Assembly: GCA_030653365.1 (NCBI GenBank) | Contig: JAURZL010000010.1 | Location: 186,001 to 250,000, forward strand | Source of the DNA: Anaerolineaceae bacterium | Lineage (GTDB): Bacteria > Chloroflexota > Anaerolineae > Anaerolineales > Anaerolineaceae | DNA: 64,000 nt | Reading direction: 5' to 3' | Shown here: positions 24,601-34,083 of the stretch, piece after piece | Layout of the letters: each line of letters begins with the position of its first letter | How positions within the stretch are numbered: position 1 is the first letter of the stretch | Translations under genes and position numbers: made by a program | The notes under the pieces: model-generated | Seen by the model: only the letters and a program-made list of their open reading frames with translations | What the model was told of the DNA's origin: nothing | The model's database searches: none

Positions 24601-25031
24601 CGGCTGCCGGTAATATACTTTTCCAAATCCTGGATCAACACATCACGATCGCTGAGCAGGATCTTGACCATATCACGCATGGATATGATCCCCTGAAATT
24701 GATTGCCTTCTTTCACCAAAAGGTGGCGAAAGTTACGGTTAATCATGATTTGCATACACTCTTCAAGTGGAGTTTCAGAGGAAACGGTGACTACATTGCG
24801 GGTCATGAAAATCTCCACCTGCATCTCCAGAATCGCTTCACTCTCTTCTGCCAGGAAACGGATCATATCACGTTCGGAAATGATGCCGACAAGACCGTTT
24901 TCATTAAGCACTGGTAAAGCGCCAACCTTCTTTTCAACCAGCATCTCAATAGCAGCACGCATACTGGTATTTGGCGAGACATAGAATATGTCATTCCCTT
25001 TTTGGTGAAGCAATTCTTTTACTTTCAACAT
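24597..25031 (-). CDS. CBS-pair domain protein
   Basis: A 144-residue CBS-pair protein, paralogue of the one at 21881-22282: KVGALPVLNENGLVGIISERDM in repeat 1 and ECMQIMINRNFRHLLVKEGN plus GIISMRDMVKILL in repeat 2. It adds a short C-terminal tail (DVLIQDLEKYITGSR). GGAGAGATC lies before the ATG. Probably senses an adenine nucleotide; no partner enzyme is attached. Confidence 0.9.
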   Translation of the reverse strand: MLKVKELLHQKGNDIFYVSPNTSMRAAIEMLVEKKVGALPVLNENGLVGIISERDMIRFLAEESEAILEMQVEIFMTRNVVTVSSETPLEECMQIMINRNFRHLLVKEGNQFQGIISMRDMVKILLSDRDVLIQDLEKYITGSR

Positions 25032-25187
25032 GTGATCTCTCCTTCAAGCACCAGTGAATGGAAATTCTCCGATCAATCTGTACTAAAAGTGTAGCGAAAA
25101 TCCATATATTTTCAAGCGTGTATATGAACTTTTTTACTCACCAATAAAATCCTTTTGGAAAAGTAGAAATACTCCGTTTGAATAGAA

Positions 25188-26537
25188 TCAAAGACCTATT
25201 ACCAACTTGGCAATCATAAAGTAGATCAACAAACCTGTTGCGTCCACAATGGTGCTCATCACAGGACCAGAGACAACGGTTGGATCAATCTTAAGTTTGG
25301 CTGCGAGCAATGGTAAAACCGCTCCGGAAGCATTCGCCCAGATGACAATCACCATAATGGATATTGCCACAGTAATCGCGACACTGACAGGTGTTCCCCA
25401 AGTAATTGCACGGATATAAGCAAAGAGCGCCATCCCAAGCCCGAGAATCAAGCCGACGCGCAGCTCATGCCACAGAGAATGCAGGGCATCACGGATTTCT
25501 ATATCACCAATGGCTAATCCTCGAATGATGGTGCTGGTGGTTTGAGAGCCAGCATTCCCACCGGTACCAATCAGGAGCGGTATGAAATAAGCCAGGGAAA
25601 CTACAGCAGCCAGTTCAGTTTCGAATAATCGCATCACTGTACCGGTAAGACTGCCAGTGATAAAAAGCAGCATTAACCAACCAATTCGCTTCTTTGCAAT
25701 TTGTATTGGCCCAATAGAAAGGTAGGGTTCATCCAAAGGCAAAGCACCACCCAGTCGCTGGAAGTCTTCAGTGGCCTCGTCTTCTATTGCTTCAATGACA
25801 TCATCGATCGTGATCACACCAATCAGTCTGCGTTGTTCGGTGACAACAGGCAGTGCCATCAGGTCGTATTTTGTGATTACTTTTGCTACTTCTTCCTGAT
25901 CCGTACCCGCTGGAACAGCAATCACTTCCGGGTCCATAATTTCTTCAAGAAGGGTGTCAGGTTCAGCAGTGATCAGATCGCGCAGGCTAACAACACCGGA
26001 AAGGACATCATTTCGATCGACGATGAAAAGGTAATAAATCTCCTCGCGGTCAGGTTTCAGGGTTCGCAAGATATGGATGGCATCAGCTGCACGCATCTTG
26101 TTGCGCAGAGCGATGAACTCCGAGGTCATCAGACCACCTGCGCTATCGTCCTTATGAAGCATCAGTGGGCGAATCTCTTCTGAGTTATCCAACCCAGCCA
26201 GGATGATCTCTGCCTGGGCATCGTCAATATCACCCAACAAGTCAGCAGCTTCATCGGGTTCCATTTCATCCACGATACGGATTGCACTGGCTGAGTCAAG
26301 CGCGCTGACCAATTCAGCTGCTTCACGGTCCTCCATCTCTTCCAGAATATCGGCAGAGACAGATGGGTGTAAATGTGGTAACAACGCGATCCTGTCTTCA
26401 TCTTCCAGTTCGTAGAAGATGTCAGCCTGATCGGGTGAACGTAATGCTTCCAGAACCAGCATGGCAGCATTGACGTCATTTTTTTCCAACGCAGATTCGA
26501 TCTGCGCCAGAATTGTATCGGTATTGATTTTAAGCAT
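25188..26537 (-). CDS. mgtE: Magnesium transporter MgtE
   Basis: A 449-residue MgtE: cytosolic N domain (residues about 1-130 with repeated LEEMEDREAAELVSAL-type helices), two CBS domains (about 130-255) and a five-helix membrane domain (about 280-449) with PLLIGTGGNAGSQTTSTIIRGLA, the conserved ion-path motif. It lets Mg2+ into the cell and is closed by the cytosolic domains at high Mg2+. The gene is preceded by a structured leader (26538-26664) whose fold could hide the GGAGGTG ribosome site. Confidence 0.95.
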   Translation of the reverse strand: MLKINTDTILAQIESALEKNDVNAAMLVLEALRSPDQADIFYELEDEDRIALLPHLHPSVSADILEEMEDREAAELVSALDSASAIRIVDEMEPDEAADLLGDIDDAQAEIILAGLDNSEEIRPLMLHKDDSAGGLMTSEFIALRNKMRAADAIHILRTLKPDREEIYYLFIVDRNDVLSGVVSLRDLITAEPDTLLEEIMDPEVIAVPAGTDQEEVAKVITKYDLMALPVVTEQRRLIGVITIDDVIEAIEDEATEDFQRLGGALPLDEPYLSIGPIQIAKKRIGWLMLLFITGSLTGTVMRLFETELAAVVSLAYFIPLLIGTGGNAGSQTTSTIIRGLAIGDIEIRDALHSLWHELRVGLILGLGMALFAYIRAITWGTPVSVAITVAISIMVIVIWANASGAVLPLLAAKLKIDPTVVSGPVMSTIVDATGLLIYFMIAKLVIGL

Positions 26538-26664
26538 CGATACACCTCCTGGGCAAGTGGCCCTGGAGGCGGTTCAGCTAGTTAAGAACAAGAGACCAGG
26601 GCATCACCTGAATGAATTAAAGTGCGGCTATACGAATGAGGTTCCCGCTCAGCGGGAGGTTGTT
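26538..26664 (-). promoter_or_regulatory. Structured 5' leader of mgtE, possible metal-responsive element
   Basis: The minus-strand leader contains three nested or linked pairings: CCCGC/GCGGG (26644-26656), GCCCTGG/CCAGGGC (26560-26566 with 26596-26602), and ACCTCC (26655-26660) complementary to the ribosome site GGAGGT (26544-26549). Sequestering the ribosome site this way is how several Mg2+ leaders work. It does not match the M-box consensus as I remember it, so the class is open. Confidence 0.5.
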
Positions 26665-26743
26665 GCTCGTCCATGATCTCCAATCACAATTTCGTAAATA
26701 TTATTAACACAGTTATTATACGACTGATTAATCACCTTGTAAA

Positions 26744-26773
26744 TTGATTCGTGTACCTTTGATTCGTGTTCCT
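26744..26773. repeat. Two tandem copies of a 15-mer
   Basis: TTGATTCGTGTACCT followed directly by TTGATTCGTGTTCCT, one mismatch, in the spacer between mgtE and the aminotransferase gene. Confidence 0.7.
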
Positions 26774-26914
26774 TTTTCTTGTAGCTTTGAATCTTTGACT
26801 TTAAACCAGATATTAACCAGTGCATCGCACCTTATGGTTAATTAAAATAAGTATATAGTGCAATTAAGATGTAATTTTCAGACATGATTTTAGGACTTGC
26901 CACAAAACCTTTTC

Positions 26915-26960
26915 GGCTACGAGCTACCAGCTACAGGCTATCAGCAACTCGCTACAAGCT
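26915..26960. repeat. GTAGCTG-type short tandem repeat
   Basis: Degenerate 7-mer array of the type GAGCTAC, CAGCTAC, AGGCTAT, directly after the aminotransferase stop codon. A cleaner array of the same 7-mer family (ATAGCTG) is at 43884-43915. Confidence 0.5.
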
Positions 26961-26965
26961 TACTC

Positions 26966-28129
26966 CTATAATCGGTTCACAAAACGCTCAATACGCGTGA
27001 TTGCTCGTTCCAATTTCTCGAATGAGGCGGCATAGGAACAACGACAGAAGCCTTCTCCACCAGCACCAAAAGCAGAGCCAGGAACGATAGCAACCCTTTC
27101 TTCATTAAGCAATCGCTCTGCAAAAGCTTCGTCATCCAGACCAGTGACCCCCACCTTGGGAAATGCATAGAATGCACCTTTGGGTTCAAAGGTCGGCAAA
27201 CCGATGCGGTTAAATTCAGCGACAACAAATTTTCGCCGGCGATCATATTCTTCCACCATCATCTGTACCGCTTCATCCACATCTGCCAGAGCTTCTACGG
27301 CGGCAATTTGAGCAATCGTTGGTGAGGACATTACCGTATATTGGTGAATTCGAACAAGGCCACCAATCAGTGAGGCTGGTCCCAAAGCATAGCCGATTCG
27401 CCAACCTGTCATAGCATAATCCTTCGAGAATCCACCTAACAGCAAGGTGCGTTCCTTCATGCCCGGAAGGGTCGGGAAACAGACGTGCTGGTGGCCAGAA
27501 TAGACCAGACGGTCATAGATCTCATCCGAAATCACGATCAGATCATATTTTTCTGCAATCCGGGCAATTTCGACGAGTCGTTCGCGTGTTGCCACTGCAC
27601 CGGTGGGATTGTTGGGAAAACCAAGCAGAATCGCACGCGTTTTGGGGGTGATGGCAGCTTCGATGGCAGTTGGATCAACGTCAAAATTATCCTCCATCCG
27701 ACAAGGAATCTCGACCGGGACACCATCCGCCAGAATCACCTGAGCCTGATACGAAACAAAACAGGGGGTTGGAATGATCACCTCATCACCAGCATTAACC
27801 AATGCTGTAGCTGCCAGATAGAGTGCTTCGGAACCACCAACCGTAATAATCGTCTCGTTTTTGGGATCATATTGGACACCGTAAAGCATCTGCAAATGTG
27901 CTGTCAATTTCTCACGCAGCTCAATAATCCCGGCATTGGAAGTGTAATGCGTATGACCTTCCTGTAACGCCCGGATACCGGCTTGAATGACACTGGGCGG
28001 TGAATCGAAATCTGGTTCACCAATTCCTAAAGAAATAACATTCTCCATGGTAGCGGCTATATCAAAGAATTTGCGAATCCCTGAAGGTTTCAGGCCACTG
28101 ACACGTTGCGAGAGATAGGATTTCGACAT
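26966..28129 (-). CDS. Class I/II PLP-dependent aminotransferase
   Basis: A 387-residue aminotransferase of fold type I, subgroup I-gamma (PatA / aspartate aminotransferase-like). Visible landmarks: GIGEPDFDSPPSV near residue 35, YTSNAGIIELREKL near 61, GFPNNPTGAV near 170, SDEIYDRLVYSG near 203, the PLP-lysine in GGFSKDYAMTGWRIGYALG near residue 234, and the C-terminal carboxylate-binding RCSYAAS. AAGGAG precedes the ATG. The amino-acid substrate cannot be told; the next gene downstream is mgtE, so it is probably a single unit or co-transcribed with the nucleotidyltransferase 42 bp upstream. Confidence 0.93.
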   Translation of the reverse strand: MSKSYLSQRVSGLKPSGIRKFFDIAATMENVISLGIGEPDFDSPPSVIQAGIRALQEGHTHYTSNAGIIELREKLTAHLQMLYGVQYDPKNETIITVGGSEALYLAATALVNAGDEVIIPTPCFVSYQAQVILADGVPVEIPCRMEDNFDVDPTAIEAAITPKTRAILLGFPNNPTGAVATRERLVEIARIAEKYDLIVISDEIYDRLVYSGHQHVCFPTLPGMKERTLLLGGFSKDYAMTGWRIGYALGPASLIGGLVRIHQYTVMSSPTIAQIAAVEALADVDEAVQMMVEEYDRRRKFVVAEFNRIGLPTFEPKGAFYAFPKVGVTGLDDEAFAERLLNEERVAIVPGSAFGAGGEGFCRCSYAASFEKLERAITRIERFVNRL

Positions 28130-28171
28130 GTAGGCTCCTTAAGTGGTTTTATGGATCTTGTTTTGCTAAAA

Positions 28172-29179
28172 TTAATGGATTGATGAATTATCGCCAAGGT
28201 TGAGGCGGGTAAAATTACCCTGTACCTGCACCTTACAGCCAAGAATGGACTCTTCAATAATAGATTGACTCAGTTCCACTTCACTATCCAGGATACTATT
28301 CCGCAGAACAGTGTTTTCAATTTTGCAGTCGGCACCAATGGAAACGTGGGGTCCGATCACGGAGGATTTGATCACAACGCTGGGATGAATATACACCGGC
28401 TGGATGATGGAAACATTCTCCACCTCATAATCCCCCGTATTGCCATTCCCATGCTCAAGCAGGTGGCGATTTGTGTCCAACAGTGCTGCCGGGATTCCAG
28501 CATCGAGCCAGACATTTATCCGTTGCACGCGCATTTCCACACCTTGTGCAAGCATAAGATTGACCGCGTCCGCAAGGAAATACTCACCTCGCAAGGTAAT
28601 TTCACGTTCCATCTGTTCTTCTATTGCTTTAATCAGCTTACTTCCATCTGCGAAGTAATAAAAACCAACCATGGCGAGGTTGTTTTCAATGCTTTCAGGT
28701 TTTTCGACGAGCTTGACAACCGTGTCATCATCGTTGATGACAGCAACCCCAAATCGCCTGGGATCGGGTACCGCCTTGACCCAGACACCGGACTGAAGCG
28801 TTGCGTCGCGCAACATCGAGAGATCCGTCTCGATCAGGGTATCGGAGAAAGTCATTATCATGGGTCCGCCCTGGAGGAATTTGCGTGCCTGATAAAGGGC
28901 ATGCGACTGACCGCGCATATCTGATTGAAGAACGAAGTGGTAAGTTTTCTCCGGGTGATATTTTTGAAGGTGGGCTTCTACCTGCTCTTGCTGGTTGGGT
29001 CCGACAATGAAAATGTATTCAGGTTCCAACGTCTCAGGCAGTGAGTTGAATTGACCGAGGACATAATCGAAGAATGTTTTTCCCGCAACAGCAATCAGGG
29101 GTTTTGGTTTGCTCCAGGTATGCGGGCGCATGCGGGTGCCCAACCCGGCCATGGGTATGGCTATTTTTATTTTTGTCAA
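28172..29179 (-). CDS. Sugar-phosphate nucleotidyltransferase with left-handed beta-helix tail
   Basis: A 335-residue nucleotidyltransferase of the glucose-1-phosphate thymidylyl/uridylyltransferase type. The nucleotide-binding motif is IPMAGLGTRMRPHTWSKPKPL at residues about 8-28; KLVEKPES and GEYFLADAVNLML are further family blocks; the C-terminal part (about 250-335) has hexapeptide repeats (VYIHPSVVIKSSVIGPHVSIG). It makes NDP-sugars for cell-surface or storage polymers. The start codon is TTG (29177-29179), set by GGGAGG 9 nt upstream. Confidence 0.9.
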   Translation of the reverse strand: MTKIKIAIPMAGLGTRMRPHTWSKPKPLIAVAGKTFFDYVLGQFNSLPETLEPEYIFIVGPNQQEQVEAHLQKYHPEKTYHFVLQSDMRGQSHALYQARKFLQGGPMIMTFSDTLIETDLSMLRDATLQSGVWVKAVPDPRRFGVAVINDDDTVVKLVEKPESIENNLAMVGFYYFADGSKLIKAIEEQMEREITLRGEYFLADAVNLMLAQGVEMRVQRINVWLDAGIPAALLDTNRHLLEHGNGNTGDYEVENVSIIQPVYIHPSVVIKSSVIGPHVSIGADCKIENTVLRNSILDSEVELSQSIIEESILGCKVQVQGNFTRLNLGDNSSIH

Positions 29180-29547
29180 AACTTCCTCCCAGATTGGTTA
29201 GTTATATACTTTATTGTATCAAAGGATTGCCGATCAATACTATTGTAAGGTATCCGGGATTGGCGTTATTTTCGTTATGAATCACGCAAATGAAGATTGG
29301 GGGGGAGTTCTTTGATGGGGAGATATGCATGCCGATGGTGTAGTGATAAAGCATTAGGTTGGAAACGAATGGTCTTTGTATTTATCTGATTTATTTTGCT
29401 TTGTGGAGTATTTCCGCTTGATTGGAATATCAAATGTTTTACCTGTACTTTTTCAGCCATCAGCCCAAACCCTGATACTATCATCCCTGGTTGAACTCAA
29501 TTCATATTTCCAGTATAGTAAAGCATAAACAAGAGGAATTGAGACCT
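29180..29547. other. Intergenic region without a gene
   Basis: Divergent spacer between the nucleotidyltransferase and the amidohydrolase-like gene. I see nothing in it beyond a TATAGT-like element near 29515. Confidence 0.5.
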
Positions 29548-30165
29548 ATGTCCATTGAAACAATACTAAAGGATGCTGTAAATTCCTACTTGCTATTTAT
29601 TCCCGGGGAATCCACCGAAATTATTGTCGCTGCACCACATCATGCACCGCTGGGAGTGGAGACATTACCCTGTGAGGGTCATCCTTCATCGGATGAAAAT
29701 ACAGGATTGATCGCTTACCAACTTGCACAATTACTGGATTGTCCCTGTCTCATAGCTGGAAATTATTTTCTTGATTCGAATAAGTACAAGGGTAGTGATT
29801 ATTTTAAGAAAATAGAATCTCTGAAACCAAAATATCTGATCGAAATTCATGGTCATGGCAGCCTTACGGCAAAATTTGATATTGAAATTTCTTCGGGTTC
29901 ATTGGACAAATCTTCCTGGTCGGAAAAAATGGCAGCGCAGTTGCAGCAGGAGATGAATTCTATTCCAGCATTGAGAAACTATTCGCTATCCGGCGAATTT
30001 AACAGAATTTACTTTAAAGCCAGCAAATCACTGACAATCAATACCGACCAATGGATGGCTTTTCACATTGAACTTCCACAGAAATTGAGAGAGACGAAAA
30101 GTGAATATATGCTTTTTTGTGAGATTTTAGAAAAGGTGGCTGTTGAGATGATTGGAGTTCACTAG
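29548..30165 (+). CDS. N-formylglutamate amidohydrolase-like protein
   Basis: A 205-residue protein from the ATG at 29548, which has AGAGGA 11 nt upstream; a longer frame begins at 29491 without a site. The sequence IIVAAPHHAPLGVETLPCEGHPSSDENTG followed later by LIEIHGHG resembles the metal-binding His/Glu/Asp layout of the N-formylglutamate amidohydrolase fold, a zinc aminoacyl-hydrolase. The match is distant and the substrate is unknown. It stands alone. Confidence 0.55.
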   Translation: MSIETILKDAVNSYLLFIPGESTEIIVAAPHHAPLGVETLPCEGHPSSDENTGLIAYQLAQLLDCPCLIAGNYFLDSNKYKGSDYFKKIESLKPKYLIEIHGHGSLTAKFDIEISSGSLDKSSWSEKMAAQLQQEMNSIPALRNYSLSGEFNRIYFKASKSLTINTDQWMAFHIELPQKLRETKSEYMLFCEILEKVAVEMIGVH

Positions 30166-30305
30166 TTGTTCAACAAAATAAATGCTACATAACTTTTCAG
30201 CTGTTCTTTTCAGTCATCATTTCACAGGATTCATCTCAGATTTGAACCGTCAGCCGTCTGCTGGGAACAGTCAGCTTAACTTCAAAACTTATTACAGGGA
30301 ATGAC

Positions 30306-30334
30306 TAGACAAGCATCCTCTGCGGGTATACAAT
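30306..30334 (+). promoter_or_regulatory. Promoter of the purine operon
   Basis: -35 TAGACA (30306-30311), 17 nt, -10 TACAAT (30329-30334). The predicted start is about 20 nt before the purL ATG, which leaves no room for a riboswitch. Confidence 0.65.
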
Positions 30335-30362
30335 TCTTTTTTGTTTAATTTTTGAGGTGCTT

Positions 30363-33296
30363 ATGTCGATCCCTTCCACGCAGCATATTTATCGATTCGA
30401 GGTAAAACCATCCTTTGCGAATGATCCGCGCTCTCAGGGTTTTCTAAACGACGCACACGCAATGGGTCTTGATCAGATCCGCTCGATCCACTGTTCGGAC
30501 CTGTATTTCCTGCGCGGGGATATGTCAGAGACACAGCTGGCGGAGATTGCGGGACGATTGTTGCACGACCCAATCACGCAGCTGGTTACCTGGGATAAAT
30601 TCTTAGAAAATAGCGAGGATATAACCATAGTTCCATTGGATGAAATGGTGGTGGAGGTAACTTTCCGACCAGGGGTAACTGATCCGGTCGCTGAACAATT
30701 GTTGCGTGCTGTCCGTATGATCAATGTTTATGAATTGAGTGCAGCCTCCAGCGGTCTACGCTTTGTTGTACATGGTAAAGATTTGAACACTGATCTGATT
30801 CGGCAACTCGCAAAACGGTTGTTTGCGAATGACGTGATACAGTATTTTGCTCTGGGACCAATTACCCCCAGCTTTCCACAGGACACATTGGCTTCGGGAC
30901 GTGTGGAACAGTTAGCACTGCAGGATAAATCCGATCCAAAGTTGATGGCACTTTCACAGGATCGACGGGCTGCATTGAATCTTGAAGAGATGCAGGCCAT
31001 CCAGGCTTACTGCGTCCGTGAAGGACGTGATCTGACAGATGTCGAGTTTGAAATGATCGCACAAACATGGAGTGAACACTGTGTCCATAAGACCTTCAAA
31101 GCGCACGTGCAGGTGGAAAATCCCAATCCAGATGATCAACGCTTCTTAACTGAATATACTCACCTCTTCAACCAGACGGTTCGCGCTGCCACCCAACAAT
31201 TGGACAAACCCTGGGTACTATCTGCCTTCCGCGATAATGCCGGGATCATCGAATTTGGGGATTTGCATGATCTCTCATTTAAAGTGGAAACTCATAATCA
31301 CCCTTCAGCTATTGAACCGTTTGGTGGTGCTAATACCGGTATTGGTGGGGTCATCCGTGATGTGATTGGTGTATCAGCCAAACCAATTGCTGCAACCGAT
31401 ATCCTCTGTTTTGGTCCACAGGATCAGGCACTGAATACGTTGCCGGATGGTGTCCTGCATCCCAGACGAATTGCTTCGGGGGTGGTGAGTGGAATTCAAG
31501 ATTATGGCAACAAAATGGGCATACCGACCGTGAATGGGGCGATCTATTATGACCCAGGCTATACTGCCAACCCGCTGGTGTTTTGTGGCTGTATTGGTCT
31601 GGCTCCCCGCGATTTTCATCCCCGTCAGGTGCAGGCAGATGATCATATTATCGTGCTGGGTGGCAGAACCGGACGCGACGGACTGCGCGGTGCTACCTTT
31701 TCTTCAATGACAATGGACGCCCAGACCGGCGAGGTCTCGGGCGCATCTGTTCAGATTGGAGCACCGATCGTGGAAAAAGGTCTGGTGGATGTATTAATGG
31801 AGGCGCGCGACCAGCGACTATATAACGCTATCACCGATTGCGGTGCGGGAGGATTATCTTCTGCCGTGGGTGAGATGGCGAGTGAGTGCGGTGGCGAGGT
31901 GCAACTGGCGGATGTGCCACTTAAGTATCCTGGTCTGGAACCCTGGGAAATCTGGCTTTCGGAAGCACAGGAACGCATGGTCATCGCAGTCCCGGAGCAG
32001 AATCTGGACGCGTTTCAGGAGATCTGCGATAAATTCAGCGTAGAGATGACCGATATCGGGCAGTTTAACAATAGCGGCAGAATCCGTGTTTATTATCAGG
32101 ATCAGGTGGTGTTGGATTTGGATAATCAGTTTTTGCACCATGGCATCCCACAACGAAAATTACAGGCAGTAATCCGTACTCTGAAGCATTCACCAGGATG
32201 GCTGAATCCTGATGCTGTCTATCCATTGCAAAGTGCCGGAGAGCGATTATTGCGGTTACTCGCGCATCCGAATATTACCTCAAAAGAAGCAGTGATCCGG
32301 GTGTATGATCATGAAGTGCAGGGTGGAACAGTGGTCAAGCCCTTGAATGGGGTGATGGATGATGGACCTTCTGATGGCTGTGTAATCAAACCACTGGCTG
32401 TGGAGGGGACGCAGGCATTTGTGGTCAGTGCCGGGATCAATCCCGAATATGCCAAACAAGATCCCTATCAAATGACGATCAATGTGATCGATGAAGCGCT
32501 GCGCAACGCGGTTTGTTGTGGGGCTGACCCACAGCGGATTGCAATTCTGGACAATTTCTGCTGGGGTGACCCCATGCGGGTGGAAACGATGGGCGATCTG
32601 GTACAGGCTGCGCAGGCTTGTTATGATGGCGCACTGCTTTTTGGTACACCTTTCATCTCCGGTAAAGATTCCTTTAATAATGAATATTTCGGCTCGGACG
32701 GGTTGCGCCATGCAATTCCACCAACACTGTTAATTTCTGCCCTGGGAGTGATCCCGGATTGGCGGCTGGCGCTCACCAGTCACCTCAAAGACGCTGGAGA
32801 TCTGCTCTATCTGGTGGGGTATTTTTCCCCTCGTTTTGGTGGAAGTCACCACAATTTAATCACCGGCATGCCTGTGATAGAGGAAGGTCTTCCGGTCTGT
32901 CATCTGGAAACACCTGCAGTTTATCAACGAGTCTATCAGGCAAACCAGGCTGGCTGGTTACGAAGTGCCCATGATCTGAGCGAAGGCGGTCTGGCTGTCG
33001 CAGCTGCGGAGATGGCAATTGGAGGGCGGCTGGGGTTGCGCTTGACGCTTGAAGAGCAGCAAGTTTATCGTGAAGCCTTTGGGGAAACAGCAGGTTGCAT
33101 CCTCGTTGAAGTGGCAGCCTATCACCAGACAGACTTTGAAGCACATTTTAATGCTCTTTCACTGCGTAAACTTGGTGAAGTAATATCCGAACCCATTCTG
33201 GAGATCAACACAGAGCATGGAACTTTCCTGAAGATCGGTCTGGAACAAATGATAGATGCCTGGAAGAATCAGAGCATCACGGAGGTGACAGCATGA
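30363..33296 (+). CDS. purL: Phosphoribosylformylglycinamidine synthase, synthetase subunit (long PurL)
   Basis: A 977-residue PurL that makes FGAM from FGAR, ATP and ammonia supplied by PurQ. The first ~175 residues look like two PurS-like halves (VEVTFRPGVTDPVAEQLLRAV), so the small PurS subunit is built in; the AIR-synthase-like core then runs to the end with KVETHNHPSAIEPFGGANTGIGGVIRD near residue 320, TDCGAGGLSSAVGEMASE near 490, and GKDSFNNEY near 770. It lacks the C-terminal glutaminase of the 1,300-residue enzymes, which is supplied by the next gene. The ATG at 30363 is preceded by GAGG; purQ overlaps its end by four bases. Confidence 0.93.
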   Translation: MSIPSTQHIYRFEVKPSFANDPRSQGFLNDAHAMGLDQIRSIHCSDLYFLRGDMSETQLAEIAGRLLHDPITQLVTWDKFLENSEDITIVPLDEMVVEVTFRPGVTDPVAEQLLRAVRMINVYELSAASSGLRFVVHGKDLNTDLIRQLAKRLFANDVIQYFALGPITPSFPQDTLASGRVEQLALQDKSDPKLMALSQDRRAALNLEEMQAIQAYCVREGRDLTDVEFEMIAQTWSEHCVHKTFKAHVQVENPNPDDQRFLTEYTHLFNQTVRAATQQLDKPWVLSAFRDNAGIIEFGDLHDLSFKVETHNHPSAIEPFGGANTGIGGVIRDVIGVSAKPIAATDILCFGPQDQALNTLPDGVLHPRRIASGVVSGIQDYGNKMGIPTVNGAIYYDPGYTANPLVFCGCIGLAPRDFHPRQVQADDHIIVLGGRTGRDGLRGATFSSMTMDAQTGEVSGASVQIGAPIVEKGLVDVLMEARDQRLYNAITDCGAGGLSSAVGEMASECGGEVQLADVPLKYPGLEPWEIWLSEAQERMVIAVPEQNLDAFQEICDKFSVEMTDIGQFNNSGRIRVYYQDQVVLDLDNQFLHHGIPQRKLQAVIRTLKHSPGWLNPDAVYPLQSAGERLLRLLAHPNITSKEAVIRVYDHEVQGGTVVKPLNGVMDDGPSDGCVIKPLAVEGTQAFVVSAGINPEYAKQDPYQMTINVIDEALRNAVCCGADPQRIAILDNFCWGDPMRVETMGDLVQAAQACYDGALLFGTPFISGKDSFNNEYFGSDGLRHAIPPTLLISALGVIPDWRLALTSHLKDAGDLLYLVGYFSPRFGGSHHNLITGMPVIEEGLPVCHLETPAVYQRVYQANQAGWLRSAHDLSEGGLAVAAAEMAIGGRLGLRLTLEEQQVYREAFGETAGCILVEVAAYHQTDFEAHFNALSLRKLGEVISEPILEINTEHGTFLKIGLEQMIDAWKNQSITEVTA

Positions 33297-34072
33297 AACC
33301 ACGTGTCCTGATTTTGTTTGCACCTGGCATCAACCGCGATGGTGATCTGAGTGTAGCTTTTCAAGAGGCTGGTGCAGGGACCCATATCCAGCCGCTGCTC
33401 GTATTACGCGAATCCAGGCAGGATTGGCTGGATTATCAGATTCTGGCATTACCGGGCGGCTTTTCCTACGCAGATGCACTCGGTGCTGGGAAGTTGTGGG
33501 CGCTGGATTTGCAGGTTTATTTTAAGGAAGAGATGCAGCGTTTTGTATCTGCTGGCAAACCGGTGATCGGTATCTGTAACGGATTTCAAGCGCTGGTAAA
33601 ATCTGGTGTTTTACCTGGGATTAATGGTGCTGACAAGCCGCCAGGAGCCACGCTGACCTTCAACCAGGGTGGGCATTTTGAGTGCCGTTGGGTACATTTG
33701 CAGCCGGAGTCACAAGTTTGTCTTTGGACACGAGGAATTGAGAGCACGATTGATTGCCCGATCGCCCATGGAGAAGGCAACTTCCAGTTACAGGATCCTG
33801 CTGAAATTAACAATTTGGAGCAGGCCGGGCAGATAGCTCTTCGCTATCTGAAACCGGATGGAACTTCGGCTGCTCGGCAATATCCGTATAATCCAAATGG
33901 TTCAATCGGGGACATTGCTGGGATCTGTAATCCTGGAGGTAATGTATTGGGTTTGATGCCGCATCCCGAGGATCATATCTTCGAATACCAGAATCCAAAA
34001 CGTGAGACCCGACGGTATCATTCCGGTCTGGTCTTGTTCCAGAATGGCGTTCGTTACGCCCAGGAAAGCTGA
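33293..34072 (+). CDS. purQ: Phosphoribosylformylglycinamidine synthase, glutaminase subunit
   Basis: A 259-residue class I glutamine amidotransferase. LPGGFSYADALGAGKLWALDL sits near residue 55 and the nucleophile Cys in PVIGICNGFQALVKSG near residue 97; the partner His/Glu are in LGLMPHPEDHIFE near residue 222. It feeds ammonia to PurL, which it overlaps by an ATGA. Longer than the 227-residue Bacillus PurQ and closer to the glutaminase domain of fused PurL. Confidence 0.95.
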   Translation: MKPRVLILFAPGINRDGDLSVAFQEAGAGTHIQPLLVLRESRQDWLDYQILALPGGFSYADALGAGKLWALDLQVYFKEEMQRFVSAGKPVIGICNGFQALVKSGVLPGINGADKPPGATLTFNQGGHFECRWVHLQPESQVCLWTRGIESTIDCPIAHGEGNFQLQDPAEINNLEQAGQIALRYLKPDGTSAARQYPYNPNGSIGDIAGICNPGGNVLGLMPHPEDHIFEYQNPKRETRRYHSGLVLFQNGVRYAQES

Positions 34073-34083
34073 GAGGAGACACG

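Noticed and set aside
26915..26960. CRISPR-like array of short repeats
   Set aside because: Units are 7 bp without spacers, no cas genes in the window.
30166..30356. Riboswitch ahead of the purine operon
   Set aside because: The predicted transcript start is about 20 nt before purL, leaving no space for an aptamer.
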